Below are positions 35,612 through 45,690 of a stretch of 64,000 nucleotides of DNA, in pieces (the first letter of the stretch is position 1; the number at the start of each line of letters is the position of its first letter). The stretch comes from Halomonas sp. SpR1 (lineage in GTDB: Bacteria > Pseudomonadota > Gammaproteobacteria > Pseudomonadales > Halomonadaceae). The DNA is taken from assembly GCF_031010175.1 (NCBI RefSeq), contig NZ_JAUAMB010000006.1, forward strand, positions 62,001-126,000. The letters run 5' to 3'. A model generated the notes under the pieces. It had not been told where the DNA came from, searched no databases, and saw only the letters and a program-made list of their open reading frames with translations. A program made the position numbers and the translations under genes.

Positions 35612-36784
35612 CTATTGCTCAGAAGCAGCTGACATATTGTGTAAATTCAATAGCGTAGCAGCCAGTGCTTGCGTGCGCGGCACCAGGGTATCAAGTAAGC
35701 AGTACTCCTCATCAGTGTGCATTTTAGCGCCGACTGGGCCAAGGCCACACAGGGTGGGAATGCCCAAGCTGGCCGTCCAGCCGGCATCAGAGCAGCCGCC
35801 GGTAAATTCGCCGTCAACAGCAAATCCAATGGCCTGAGCCTGGGCCTGATAAAGCTCAAACAGCGTGCTGCTCATACGCGCTTCGAGGGGATAAAACTCT
35901 GAGGTTTGTTCGATGGTTACAGCGGTGCCGGTCATTTCGGGTTCAGCGATAATCGTCTCAATGGCTTGATAAAGCTGGTCACGCTGGGCTGTGGTAACAA
36001 AACGAATATCCAACTGCGCGGAAGCCGACGGCGCGACGGTGTTGCGGGATACTCCACCGGTGATGGTGCCTACGTTGGTGGTGATACCTGCCTCGTAATC
36101 GGTCAAGGCATGCAGTTTGATGATTTTGTGGGCGAGTGCTTCGATGGCGCTGGCGCCATCGGCGTGGCTAACGCCAGAGTGGGCGGCTTTGCCGGTGACT
36201 TCGATCAAAAAACCGGCGCCGCCTTTTCGCCCTGTCACCACATTACCACTGACTCGCCCTGGCTCGACGTTCAAGACAGCACATGCCCCTTGAGCGGCGG
36301 CTTCAATAAACGCCCGTCCATCCGGTGAGCCTATCTCCTCATCGGCAGTAAACAGGGCGCGAACGGGGAGTGGGCAGCTGGGTAGTCGGCTTAACGCGCG
36401 TAGCACAAAGCAGTTCATTACCAGGCCGCTTTTCATATCGGCAACGCCAGGGCCAAAGCCGATGTTGTCTTTTTGGCTATAGCCGCGACTCGCCACTGTA
36501 CCGGTAGGAAAAACCGTATCCCGATGGCCCATAATTAGCGCATGGCCTTGGTCAGCTCCCCCCAGTTGAGCCTCTAAAATATCGCCTGAGTCAGGACGCT
36601 GGTGGCGTATTACCGTGATGCCATCCTGTTCGAGCCACTGGGTGATCAGGTCGGCGACCGCATCGTTACCCGCTTTGTCATCGCTGTTGGAGTCGATATT
36701 AACCAGGGCCTCCAAGCAGTCAATCATCGCCTGCTGCTGCCCCCCTAGCCAATCACACGCTTGTTGTATTAGTGGCTCTTGCAT
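35612..36784 (-). CDS. M20-family metallopeptidase (glutamate carboxypeptidase-like)
   Basis: 390 residues. Dinuclear zinc ligands: MGHRDTVFPTGT (HxD), GVADMKSG (Asp), TADEEIGSPDG (Glu-Glu) and HTDEEYC near the C-terminus. Resembles CPG2/ArgE-type enzymes that trim N-acyl or dipeptide substrates. It overlaps the previous M20 gene by 16 bases and lies in the same orientation as the oligopeptide importer, suggesting intracellular hydrolysis of imported peptides. Confidence 0.88.
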   Translation of the reverse strand: MQEPLIQQACDWLGGQQQAMIDCLEALVNIDSNSDDKAGNDAVADLITQWLEQDGITVIRHQRPDSGDILEAQLGGADQGHALIMGHRDTVFPTGTVASRGYSQKDNIGFGPGVADMKSGLVMNCFVLRALSRLPSCPLPVRALFTADEEIGSPDGRAFIEAAAQGACAVLNVEPGRVSGNVVTGRKGGAGFLIEVTGKAAHSGVSHADGASAIEALAHKIIKLHALTDYEAGITTNVGTITGGVSRNTVAPSASAQLDIRFVTTAQRDQLYQAIETIIAEPEMTGTAVTIEQTSEFYPLEARMSSTLFELYQAQAQAIGFAVDGEFTGGCSDAGWTASLGIPTLCGLGPVGAKMHTDEEYCLLDTLVPRTQALAATLLNLHNMSAASEQ

Positions 36785-38190
36785 GACGCTCGCTCCTTAT
36801 GAATCTCCGCACCTTGAGCACTCAAATCCCAGAATAGCCCCGCCATCAATATAAGCGCTTCTGAGGCAATACTACCTAACAGGTGTTCATCGGGGGCGTG
36901 TTGCGAACAGGAGGGGTAAGAGTGGGGAACCCATAGTGTGGGCAAGCCAAGCATCTCGGCAAATACATCGTTGGGCAACGAGCCACCTAAGTTAGGCAGT
37001 AGCGTGGGCGTTTTATTGGTCGACAACTGCATCGAGGTTAGCGCCCAGCTCACCCACGGATCTTCTGGATCAAGGCGTGTAGCAGCCATCTGCGACATAC
37101 GTGCCGCGTTGACTTCGATATCGCTAAAGCCATGTTGATCCAGGTGGTGGCGTAAATGGGCTAGAAAGTTATCCTGGTCGCTGCCCACTACATAACGCAA
37201 CTGGCAGTGGGCGTAGGCGTGGGGCGGAATCGCATTGGCGGGGGCATCAGGGTTCCCTGCCTTCATGGCGAGCACTTCTAGGGTGTTCCAGCCAAACAGC
37301 CGCTCAGCGGGGGATAACCCTGGCTCACCCCAGTCTGTATCAATCGTTGGTGCATTGTCTCCGACGCCGACCTTGAGTAAGGCAAGCGCTTGGCGCACGG
37401 CGTCTGGTATCGGTTCTGGGCGTAACCCTTCAATCTGGATCACACCGTCGGCGTCTACCAACGTAGCGATCGCATTGGTTAACCGCACGGCCGGGTTTTT
37501 TAATACCCCACCCCAGTTGCCCGAGTGGTGGGCACCTTCTCGGGCCTGCAATTTGAGATCAAAGTTGAACGAGCCCCGTGAGCCTAAAAATAGCGTTGGC
37601 GATTCGGCGTTCAGGCGGGGCCCGTCAGAGCCAATAAACACGTCGGCAGCCAAACGCTCGCGATAGCGGTGGCAGACCTCTTTTAGCCCCGGTGAGCCGG
37701 TTTCCTCGCCCATCTCCAGCACCAGCTTGACGTTATAGCCCAGGCGTCCGCCGCTCGCTTTCAGCACGCAGCCCAGCGCGGCTAAATTGATGGTGTGCTG
37801 GCCTTTGTTATCAGCGGTGCCGCGCCCATACCAGCGATCCCCCCACTGGGTGATCTGCCAGGGCGACAGCCCGTCTGCCCACTGATCATCGTAGCCGCGT
37901 ATCACATCGCCATGGCCGTAGGTTAATACGCTGAAGGCGGCCTGTGGCTCAATTCTTTCCGCGATTAGAAAGGGCCCAAAACCTGTCACAGGATTATCGA
38001 CGATTTCCCAGCTAAAACCGAGCTGCTCAATGTCTGGAATAATCTGTTCAGTCAGGTAACGGTGCAGTTCCTCCAGCCTATTGGATTCCTGGCTTTCACT
38101 GCGGATGGCGATGCGCGGGGCAAGCTGAGTATAAAACTCGCCACTCTCAAAATAGGCTTTGGCATTGTCTAAGGCGTGTTGGCGCGACAT
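36769..38190 (-). CDS. M20-family metallodipeptidase (large form)
   Basis: 473 residues. Metal-site motifs: YGHGDVIRGYDDQWADGL, GRGTADNKGQHTIN, LVLEMGEETGSPG, and HAPDEHL at the C-terminus. The bigger middle domain matches dipeptidase-like M20 enzymes rather than ArgE. AGGAACGC before ATG 38190. It is in the same operon direction as the ABC importer (next gene ends 38 bases away), so likely a peptide-use function. Confidence 0.88.
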   Translation of the reverse strand: MSRQHALDNAKAYFESGEFYTQLAPRIAIRSESQESNRLEELHRYLTEQIIPDIEQLGFSWEIVDNPVTGFGPFLIAERIEPQAAFSVLTYGHGDVIRGYDDQWADGLSPWQITQWGDRWYGRGTADNKGQHTINLAALGCVLKASGGRLGYNVKLVLEMGEETGSPGLKEVCHRYRERLAADVFIGSDGPRLNAESPTLFLGSRGSFNFDLKLQAREGAHHSGNWGGVLKNPAVRLTNAIATLVDADGVIQIEGLRPEPIPDAVRQALALLKVGVGDNAPTIDTDWGEPGLSPAERLFGWNTLEVLAMKAGNPDAPANAIPPHAYAHCQLRYVVGSDQDNFLAHLRHHLDQHGFSDIEVNAARMSQMAATRLDPEDPWVSWALTSMQLSTNKTPTLLPNLGGSLPNDVFAEMLGLPTLWVPHSYPSCSQHAPDEHLLGSIASEALILMAGLFWDLSAQGAEIHKERASCKSH

Positions 38191-38228
38191 AAGCGTTCCT
38201 TTAAATGTTAGGCATTGATTAAGCGTGC

Positions 38229-39233
38229 TTAGGCAAAGTGGCAGGCGACACGGGCCTGGCTGCCCTGATGAGTAGCCTGAGCAGCACCCTGAGCAATAGC
38301 GCTAAGCGCTGGCGACTGCTGTGAACATTGCGGCTTTGCGACTGGGCAACGAGGATGAAAAGCACAGCCGGAAGGTGGCTGCGTAGGGTCGGGTTGGCCC
38401 GCCCCAAGGCCGATATCGGGCACGCCCAAGCCAGGTTCTGGGGTAAGCGCGGAAGCTAGCAGCGCTTGGGTATAAGGGTGGCGTGGAGCGTTAAATATTT
38501 GCTCGCGGGTGCCCTCTTCCACAATTCGCCCCAGATACATCACCGCGAGCCGATCCGCGAGATGTTCCACCACGGCGAGATCGTGACTAATAAACAGGTA
38601 GGTAAGGCCAAATTCATCTTTCAGATCGAGCAGAAGGTTGAGGATCTGGGCCTGAACCGATACATCCAGCGCTGAGGTGGGCTCATCACAAATCACCAAG
38701 TCTGGGCGCATAATCAGCGCCCGGGCAATCGCCACCCGCTGGCGCTGCCCTCCCGACATTTGCCCCGGGTATTGCTGGGCGGCGCGTTTGGGCAGTCCGA
38801 CCATGTCTAGCATCTCCTCGACCTTTAAGGCCTGCTCCTTGGGAGTGCCAATGGCATGGATGCGCAGCGGCAGGCCAACGATCTGGGCAATCCGCTGGCG
38901 GGGGTTAAGCGATGAATAAGGGTCTTGGAAGATCGGCTGAATATGGCGGGCCAGCGCCTTTTGGTTAGCGTTAACAATCGCTTTGCCGTTGATCAACACG
39001 TCGCCACCGCTCGGTTTCGTCAGCCCCAGCAGCATTTTGGCCAAGGTACTTTTACCGCAGCCCGACTCGCCCACCAGCCCCATGACCTGGCCGCGGGGAA
39101 CGCGCAGCGAGACATCGTTGACGGCTTTTAAGGTTTGGCTTTTATGCAGCATGCCGCCGCCCAGTTTGAATGTTTTAGCGAGCGCGCAGAGTTCCAGGGC
39201 AAGCGGGTCACGAGGATTTGCGGCACTGCTCAT
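38229..39233 (-). CDS. DppF/OppF-type peptide ABC ATPase
   Basis: 334 residues. Walker [27 protein letters not shown], signature MSGGQRQRVAIARAL, Walker B VICDEPTSALD, and a C-terminal peptide-transporter extension with CAFHPRCPVAKPQC. Start ATG 39233 overlaps the partner's stop (ATGA), with AGGAGGTAACGCT upstream; the longer open frame would overlap the partner heavily. Confidence 0.9.
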   Translation of the reverse strand: MSSAANPRDPLALELCALAKTFKLGGGMLHKSQTLKAVNDVSLRVPRGQVMGLVGESGCGKSTLAKMLLGLTKPSGGDVLINGKAIVNANQKALARHIQPIFQDPYSSLNPRQRIAQIVGLPLRIHAIGTPKEQALKVEEMLDMVGLPKRAAQQYPGQMSGGQRQRVAIARALIMRPDLVICDEPTSALDVSVQAQILNLLLDLKDEFGLTYLFISHDLAVVEHLADRLAVMYLGRIVEEGTREQIFNAPRHPYTQALLASALTPEPGLGVPDIGLGAGQPDPTQPPSGCAFHPRCPVAKPQCSQQSPALSAIAQGAAQATHQGSQARVACHFA

Positions 39234-40240
39234 AGCGTTACCTCCTGAGCGTTTAGATTCGCAGGATTTGCGAGCTGATGGGCAAAGTGGCAGCGCGATA
39301 GGTGTCCCTCCGCGAGGGTTTGCAACGGTGGTGTGGAGTGACAACGCTCATCCGCTTGGTCGCAGCGGTTACAGAAGGCGCAGCCCGCGACCTTATCTAT
39401 CAGGCTGGGTACCACCCCTGGGATGGCTTGCAAGCGGCTGCCCGGCAGCGTTTTGCCGGGGGTTGGTATGCAGCGCAGTAACCCCTGGGTATAAGGATGG
39501 CTCGGGGCGTGAAAGAGCGCTTGGGCAGAGGCGGTTTCAATCACTTCGCCGGCATACATCACGGCGACCCGATCGGCAATGCGGGCAACAACGCCCAAGT
39601 CGTGAGTGATGAAGATAATCGCGGTACCAAACTCCTGCTGTAAGTCGCGTAGTAGATGCAGAATTTGCGCCTGAATCGTCACGTCTAATGCGGTGGTGGG
39701 TTCATCGGCAATGATCAGATCGGGTTCACACATCAGCGCCATGGCGATCATCACCCGTTGGCGCAACCCGCCCGAGAGCTGGTGAGGATATTGGCGCATG
39801 CGCTCTTCGGCGGCACTGATGCCTACCCGTTTGAGTAAATAGAGCGCACGGTCGTGGGCCGCTCTACGCGATACCCGCTGGTGACGGCGCAGGGCTTCGC
39901 ATAGCTGGTTGCCTAGGGTGTAGGCGGGGTTGAGCGCGGTCATGGGCTCCTGAAAAATCATCGCCATACGCGCGCCGCGCAAATTGCTCCGCTCGCGCTC
40001 CGAAACCGTAAGCAGATCAACGCCGTCAAAATTGAGACAGTCGGCGTTAACCTGAGCTTTGCGTGGTAGCAGACCCATTAATGCCAGCGAGGTCATGGAT
40101 TTACCGCAGCCCGACTCACCGACAAGACAGAGCATTTCTCCGCGCTCAACGTGAAAGTCGATACCCCGCACGGCGTGAAGGGTGCCCTTGGCGACGGGTA
40201 AGTCGACCCGCAGCTGCTTAACGGTCAATAGATTACTCAT
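39230..40240 (-). CDS. DppD/OppD-type peptide ABC ATPase
   Basis: 336 residues. Walker [30 protein letters not shown], signature [15 protein letters not shown], Walker [12 protein letters not shown]. The oligopeptide-transporter C-terminal Cys cluster is [20 protein letters not shown] precedes ATG 40240, eight bases inside the permease gene. Confidence 0.9.
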   Translation of the reverse strand: MSNLLTVKQLRVDLPVAKGTLHAVRGIDFHVERGEMLCLVGESGCGKSMTSLALMGLLPRKAQVNADCLNFDGVDLLTVSERERSNLRGARMAMIFQEPMTALNPAYTLGNQLCEALRRHQRVSRRAAHDRALYLLKRVGISAAEERMRQYPHQLSGGLRQRVMIAMALMCEPDLIIADEPTTALDVTIQAQILHLLRDLQQEFGTAIIFITHDLGVVARIADRVAVMYAGEVIETASAQALFHAPSHPYTQGLLRCIPTPGKTLPGSRLQAIPGVVPSLIDKVAGCAFCNRCDQADERCHSTPPLQTLAEGHLSRCHFAHQLANPANLNAQEVTL

Positions 40241-41141
40241 TGCGGCCTCCCGGTGCGCTGAGATCGCGCAGTCCATCACCGAGCAAATTAATCGCCAGCA
40301 CCAGAATAAACAGCGCGGCGCCGGGGATGGTAATCACCCAGGGCTGAAAGAACATATAGGCTTTACCTTCAGCGATCATCAGCCCCCAAGAGGGCGAGGG
40401 AGGCTGCACACCCATCCCCAGAAACGACAGCGTCGCTTCGAGCAAAATGGCGTTGGCGACTTCCAGGGTGGCCACCACAATGAGGGCGCCGGCGATATTG
40501 GGGAGCACTTCGCGCAGTAGAATGTAGTGCAGCGGGCAGCCCAGTGCCTGGGAGGCTTGGACATATTCGGCATCGCGCAACTGTTGAGTGGCTGAGCGGG
40601 CAACGACGGCGAAGCGATCCCAGAGTAGTAGCCCTAACAGTAGGGTGACGGTGATCATTGAGCCGCCAATCAACGAAGCCATGGCCAGGGCCACTAACAC
40701 CACCGGCATAGCCAGGCGCGTGGTGAGCAGGTAACTCACCACCGCATCAACGCGACCGCCAAAGTAGCCCGCCAAGACCCCCAAGGTGGTGCCAATCAGG
40801 CCGGAAATGAGCGCGACCACGATGCCGATAAAGAGTGAGATGCGGGTGCCATAGATCAGTCGGCTCAGGTAGTCGCGACCGAGGCGGTCGGTGCCTAAGG
40901 GGTGCGTCCAGCTTCCGGTCTCATGCCAAATAGGCGGCACCATACGGTTCGCGGTGTTCTGGAGATAGGGATCATGGGGAGCCAGCCAGGGGGCCAGCAG
41001 CGCAACAATCCCTAACGAGGCAATGATTAAGAGGCCGATGGCTAAACTGCGGTTATTAAGCGTGCTGTGAAACAGGCGCGACTGCCAATTAGCAACCGAG
41101 TGCTGCTCTGAAGCCACCTGTGGGGAAAAGGTCTGTGCCAT
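40233..41141 (-). CDS. DppC/OppC-type peptide permease
   Basis: 302 residues, about six hydrophobic segments, with LGTDRLGRDYLSRLIYGTRISL and LGMGVQPPSPSWGLMIAEG, the standard DppC features. GGAGAACACC before ATG. Partner of the DppB-like subunit 11 bases upstream. Confidence 0.9.
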   Translation of the reverse strand: MAQTFSPQVASEQHSVANWQSRLFHSTLNNRSLAIGLLIIASLGIVALLAPWLAPHDPYLQNTANRMVPPIWHETGSWTHPLGTDRLGRDYLSRLIYGTRISLFIGIVVALISGLIGTTLGVLAGYFGGRVDAVVSYLLTTRLAMPVVLVALAMASLIGGSMITVTLLLGLLLWDRFAVVARSATQQLRDAEYVQASQALGCPLHYILLREVLPNIAGALIVVATLEVANAILLEATLSFLGMGVQPPSPSWGLMIAEGKAYMFFQPWVITIPGAALFILVLAINLLGDGLRDLSAPGGRNE

Positions 41142-41152
41142 GGTGTTCTCCG

Positions 41153-42070
41153 TTAGCGTGCGCGCAGGCGTGGGTCGAGTACTGCGTTGAGAATGTCGGC
41201 AAGCAGCGTCAGCACGATATAGAACAGCGCAATGATTAAGACGATGGCCTGGACGACCGGATAGTCATTGCGGGAAATAGCGTTCCAGGCCAGTTGCCCC
41301 AGCCCGCGTAGCGAAAAGACGGTCTCGATAACCACCGAGCCGCCAAGCATAAAGCCCAGCTCCACAGCGGCCAGCGCGACCACGGGAATCACCGCATTGC
41401 GTAGGGCGTGTTTGAAGATCACCGTGCCGGTACGCAGCCCCTTGGCTCGGGCGGTGCGGATGTAATCTGCCTCTAGCACTTCGAGCATGCCGCTACGGGT
41501 GAGGCGCATCATGGCGGGGGTGGCGTAGTAGCCCAGTGCAATGGCGGGGAGCACAAAGCCTTGCCAGCTATCGCTGCCTGCCGCGGGAAACCACTGCAGC
41601 TTGACGGCAAACACAATGATCAACGTCAAGCCAAACCAGAAGTTGGGCATCGCCTGGCCGGTAACCGCAATCGCCATCGCCATACGGTCTAACCAGCTGC
41701 CCCGCTTGAGCGCCGCCATTACGCCTAGTGGGATAGAGACGCCTAGCGCGATGGCCAGCGACATAATCCCCAGGGTCGTTGTCACCGGAAGGCGCTCAAC
41801 GACTAGATCCATGACATCGCTCTGGTAGTAGTAAGAGCGCCCAAAATCGAGCTGTACGGCTCCCCAAAGCCAACTGGTAAACTGCTGAATCACCGGGCGA
41901 TCCAGGCCGTATTCAACGCGAATTTGCTCAACCTGTTCGGCGGTGGCTTCGGGGCCGCCAATGGAGAGTGCCAGGTCACCCGAGAGCTGCAGCAGACTAA
42001 AGCAGAGAACCGAAATAGTCAGCGCGACGCTAAGGGCTATTAGCGTGCGCTTGAAAACAAATGCCCACAT
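41153..42070 (-). CDS. DppB/OppB-type peptide permease
   Basis: 305 residues with six membrane segments. VQLDFGRSYYYQSDVMDLVVERLP and EADYIRTARAKGLRTGTVIFKHALRNA are the DppB signature including the EAA loop; FSLRGLGQLAWNAISRNDYPVVQ follows. Good GGGG ribosome-binding site before ATG 42070. Confidence 0.9.
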   Translation of the reverse strand: MWAFVFKRTLIALSVALTISVLCFSLLQLSGDLALSIGGPEATAEQVEQIRVEYGLDRPVIQQFTSWLWGAVQLDFGRSYYYQSDVMDLVVERLPVTTTLGIMSLAIALGVSIPLGVMAALKRGSWLDRMAMAIAVTGQAMPNFWFGLTLIIVFAVKLQWFPAAGSDSWQGFVLPAIALGYYATPAMMRLTRSGMLEVLEADYIRTARAKGLRTGTVIFKHALRNAVIPVVALAAVELGFMLGGSVVIETVFSLRGLGQLAWNAISRNDYPVVQAIVLIIALFYIVLTLLADILNAVLDPRLRAR

Positions 42071-42142
42071 AAAGCATCCCCTCGCTATGGAAGGCTAGCC
42101 GTGGGAAGTGCCACGGCTGCCGATAGTTCAAACGTCACGCCG

Positions 42143-43660
42143 TTACTTCCAGCTTGCCTCGTAAAAGCGCGGTAGTTCGTCGGGGTAGGCAGTGAACTCA
42201 AGATCAGCGGTGTGGGCGTAGTAGGTGGAATAGGAGAATAGCGGCGCCCAATACGCTTGCTCTGAAATGCGGGCGAACGCTTTTTGGTAGTGCTCTAAGC
42301 GCACATCAGCATCAACCGAGGTATCGGCGGTCTGTAGCCACTCCTGCACCTGGGTATCCTGCCAGAGATCGTCAATACCGCCTGTGAAGTAGACGCTGAC
42401 GAAGGCCGAGACATCGTTAATAGAGAAAGAGCCCCAGGCTTTGAACGACATATCGGTTTGTCCGTTGCGCTGAAGCTCCAGCAACGCGGGGGAGGTCATA
42501 AAGCGCAGGTTGGCATTGATACCTACTGCACGTAGATCGCCAATCATGGCTTCGGCGTAATCCCGTTCACGGTAGGCATGAAGGTCGATATCAAAGCCAT
42601 CGGCGTAACCTGCTTCAGCGAGCAGTTCGCGTGCTTTTTCCGGGTCATACTCATACTCAATGACGTTTTGTGTTTCACAGCCGAACTGAGTGGGAAAGCA
42701 GGGCGCATAGAGCGGTTGACTGCCGCCACGTACCAGGTCGTTCGCGAGGCCTTCCCGGTTCATGGCATGGTTAATAGCTTGGCGTACGCGAATATCATGC
42801 AACGGCGAATTTTCTCGGGTTGCCGAGTCCAGGCCGATATAGCCTACGCGCATGGTTTCACCGCCGAGCACGCTAAGCTGGGGCATACCGCCTAACGACT
42901 CCGCTTGATCCGACGGTACTCGCCAAATCCAATCCACTTGCCCCGACATCAATTGCGCCATACGAGAATCCGCATCGGCAATCGCCTTGAACTCAATATT
43001 GGCGATCTCCGGTCGGCCAATCGGGCTATCGGTAAAATAGTCATCAAAGCGCGTCAGGCTTACGCCATCACCAGGGCGGACATTGGTAATCCGATAAGGG
43101 CCGGTGCCCACTGGCTCACGGCTAAAGCCCTCGATACCCACTGCCTGGAAATACTCATCGGGATAAATCGGCATCGGGCCAGAAAGATACTCAAGGGCAG
43201 CGGGGAAAGGCTCCTTCAGATGAATGCGAACCTGGTACTCATCAAGCTTCTCAACGCTCTCTATCCAGTCCACATTCTGGCGTGTTACCACCCGTGACTC
43301 AGGTGATACCGCATAGTTGAAGGTGAAAACGACGTCGTCTGCGTCGAACGCTTCGCCGTTGTGAAAGGTGACGCCTTCACGAAGTACCAGATCCAAGGTC
43401 GAGTCATCGACCCACTCCCACTCTGTCGCCAAACGGGGTTCATACTCATTGGTTTCAGGGTTGCGATAGATCAGCGTGTCCCAGGCCAGATGGGCGAGAA
43501 TAACGCCTTCACGCAGATTGTTATGGTAGGGGCTAACGTTCTCGGGTTCGCTGTCAGACGCATAGACCAACGTGTCGTTGGCCTTACCGGCTAATGCGGG
43601 TGTCGCAATGCTGAGTAAAGCAAGGGACGTAGCGCAGTAGAGAGTTCTAGATGATTGCAT
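42143..43660 (-). CDS. Family-5 peptide-binding periplasmic protein
   Basis: 505 residues. Sec signal peptide ends ATPALA; the mature part has NLREGVILAHLAWDTL, LDLVLREGVTFHNGEAFDADDVVFTF and PVGTGPYRITNVRPGDGV typical of SBP_bac_5. First gene of the importer operon, with GAGG before ATG 43660. Divergent LysR gene suggests substrate-responsive expression. Substrate likely di- or oligopeptides, given the two M20 peptidases. Confidence 0.9.
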   Translation of the reverse strand: MQSSRTLYCATSLALLSIATPALAGKANDTLVYASDSEPENVSPYHNNLREGVILAHLAWDTLIYRNPETNEYEPRLATEWEWVDDSTLDLVLREGVTFHNGEAFDADDVVFTFNYAVSPESRVVTRQNVDWIESVEKLDEYQVRIHLKEPFPAALEYLSGPMPIYPDEYFQAVGIEGFSREPVGTGPYRITNVRPGDGVSLTRFDDYFTDSPIGRPEIANIEFKAIADADSRMAQLMSGQVDWIWRVPSDQAESLGGMPQLSVLGGETMRVGYIGLDSATRENSPLHDIRVRQAINHAMNREGLANDLVRGGSQPLYAPCFPTQFGCETQNVIEYEYDPEKARELLAEAGYADGFDIDLHAYRERDYAEAMIGDLRAVGINANLRFMTSPALLELQRNGQTDMSFKAWGSFSINDVSAFVSVYFTGGIDDLWQDTQVQEWLQTADTSVDADVRLEHYQKAFARISEQAYWAPLFSYSTYYAHTADLEFTAYPDELPRFYEASWK

Positions 43661-43854
43661 GCCATACCTCGTTTTTTTAATAGAGAAAGGTTATGAGCGT
43701 TTGGCGTACCAGCGGGGCTTTTATTGTTAAATGAGAGTGCTGTTCAATGAGCCACCTTGAATTAAAACTAAGCTATTGATTAGGTATGCCACCAGTGCAA
43801 TGTTTAGAATTTATCATTGCCGTTTTGGCAATCCTTATGGCGAAGGGGGATACG

Positions 43855-44817
43855 ATGAACCCACGGGTGCTGCAAGAAACGGCGCTACGCTATTTTTTAG
43901 AAGTGGTGCGCTGTGGCTCCATCAGCGAAGCCTCGGGGAAGCTTAATGTGGCGCCCTCGGCGATCAGTCGACAAATTGCACGGCTGGAGAGCGAATTAGA
44001 TACGCTGCTGTTTGAGCGGCGTGCGAGAGGCATGGTGCCCAGTGCCGCGGGCGAGCTGCTGGCGGTGCATGCTCGACATATGCAGCTTGAAGCCGATCGG
44101 GTGGGCAGTGAAATGCTGGCATTGCGAGGTTTACAGCGGGGAAAGGTGCGTCTCGCCAGTTCAGAAGGCTTCGCGGTGGACTTCTTACCTGCAGCAATCG
44201 CGGCCTTTCGCGAGCGCTATAGCGGTATTCATTTCCATTTGACGGTGGGGCCGCCTGCGGAAGCGACGCGCCATGTGCGAGAGGGGGAAGCAGATATAGG
44301 CATAACCTTCAGCCTCAAGCCAGAAGCCGATATCAATGTCGCGCTTAGGCAGCCCGCACCGATCATGGCGCTGGTCGCTACTCACCATGAGTTAGCCACT
44401 AAGCAGTCTATTTCACTAGCGCAGTTACAGCGTTACCCGTTGGCGTTACCTTCACCAGAGACAACGCTGCGTCAGCTGTTTGATATTTGCTGTAGCCGCC
44501 AAAACCTGGCATTTGAATCTATTTTTAGCAGCGATTACACCGAATCGCTGATCAATTTCGCCATGCTGGGGGGAGGAGTGGCGCTTGCCGGTGAGATTTC
44601 CGTCCGTTACCGCATTCAGCAGCAGCGTGTGGTCGCTATTCCTATCCGCGACCAGGGCATGGACTCGCGTTTTATCGAAGTCCAAACCCTGGCTAAACGC
44701 ACTTTACCGCGAGCGACCCAGGCGTTCTTGGCGTTTATCAAGGAGCATATTCCTACTGGGCAATTGCCGCTTTCTCCTACTCCGGCAATGCCAACTGCTG
44801 ATCGCACACCTTCTTAG
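43855..44817 (+). CDS. LysR-family regulator of the peptide-uptake operon
   Basis: 320 residues. N-terminal winged helix (TALRYFLEVVRCGSISEASGKLNVAPSAISRQIARLE), then a LysR effector-binding domain. ATG 43855 with AGGGGG upstream chosen over an earlier ATG at 43786 that lacks one. It is divergent from the binding-protein gene over a 194-bp region, the classic layout for a LysR regulator controlling the adjacent operon; the operator has not been identified. Confidence 0.87.
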   Translation: MNPRVLQETALRYFLEVVRCGSISEASGKLNVAPSAISRQIARLESELDTLLFERRARGMVPSAAGELLAVHARHMQLEADRVGSEMLALRGLQRGKVRLASSEGFAVDFLPAAIAAFRERYSGIHFHLTVGPPAEATRHVREGEADIGITFSLKPEADINVALRQPAPIMALVATHHELATKQSISLAQLQRYPLALPSPETTLRQLFDICCSRQNLAFESIFSSDYTESLINFAMLGGGVALAGEISVRYRIQQQRVVAIPIRDQGMDSRFIEVQTLAKRTLPRATQAFLAFIKEHIPTGQLPLSPTPAMPTADRTPS

Positions 44818-44916
44818 CGAACGCTGGGGAGAATAGCGTATTGTGCGGATGACATCTTGCTGCCCAGCCGCGACAATAGTGACCTGTTTTGTCGCCAGCT
44901 TTTACCTGGGAGCGCT

Positions 44917-45690
44917 ATGACGCCACTCAATATCCTTTATCAGGATGAGCATTTAGTTGCAGTGCACAAGCCGTCAGGGCTATTGGTGCACCGCTCTGCG
45001 TTGGCGCGTGGCGAAACCGAGTTCCTGCTCCAGCGCCTACGCGACCAGATTGGCAAGCGGGTCTATCCTGTTCACCGGCTGGATCGGCCCACGTCCGGCG
45101 TTATGGTGTTTGCCCTCTCTTCAGCAGTAGCAGGCTTACTCAGCGACGCCTTTAGCGAGCGTCAGGTGGAGAAGCGCTACCTGGCGGTGGTGCGCGGTAA
45201 AGCGCCGGAGAGTGAACGTTTGGACTACCCCCTGCGGGAAGAGGATGGCACGCGACCCAAGGCGGAGATGCCTGCCATGCCCGCGATGACCGATATTCGC
45301 CGTCTGGATAGCGTCGAGCTACCGGTGCAGGTCGACCGCTACCCGGTGGCGCGTTATTCGCTGGTCGAAGCGCGGCCGTTGACCGGTAGACGCCACCAGA
45401 TTCGTCGCCATCTGTCACGGCGGGGCTATCCGATTATTGGCGATGCCAAGCACGGTAAGAGTGTCCACAACCGCTTTTTTGCCGAACAGCTGGGGGCGCC
45501 ACGATTACTGCTGGCGGCCACCTATTTGGCCTTTGACCATCCGATGTTCGACAAGCGGGTACAATTAAGCTGCGCCCTGGATGACACCATGATCGCGCTG
45601 TTTAATCACCTTGGCTGGGCGGGGCACCTGCCGCTGGATAGTCTGCGCACGCCACCCCACACCAAGCCTTCAGCCCTTCAAGTGCTATGA
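44917..45690 (+). CDS. truC: tRNA pseudouridine(65) synthase
   Basis: 257-residue RluA-family pseudouridine synthase. Motif HRLDRPTSG (53-61) holds the catalytic Asp56, preceded by YQDEHLVAVHKPSGLLVHR and followed by TGRRHQIRRHLSRRGYPIIGD, as in TruC. I start at ATG 44917 with GGGAG just upstream rather than at 44857. Its stop overlaps the tcdA start. Confidence 0.9.
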   Translation: MTPLNILYQDEHLVAVHKPSGLLVHRSALARGETEFLLQRLRDQIGKRVYPVHRLDRPTSGVMVFALSSAVAGLLSDAFSERQVEKRYLAVVRGKAPESERLDYPLREEDGTRPKAEMPAMPAMTDIRRLDSVELPVQVDRYPVARYSLVEARPLTGRRHQIRRHLSRRGYPIIGDAKHGKSVHNRFFAEQLGAPRLLLAATYLAFDHPMFDKRVQLSCALDDTMIALFNHLGWAGHLPLDSLRTPPHTKPSALQVL

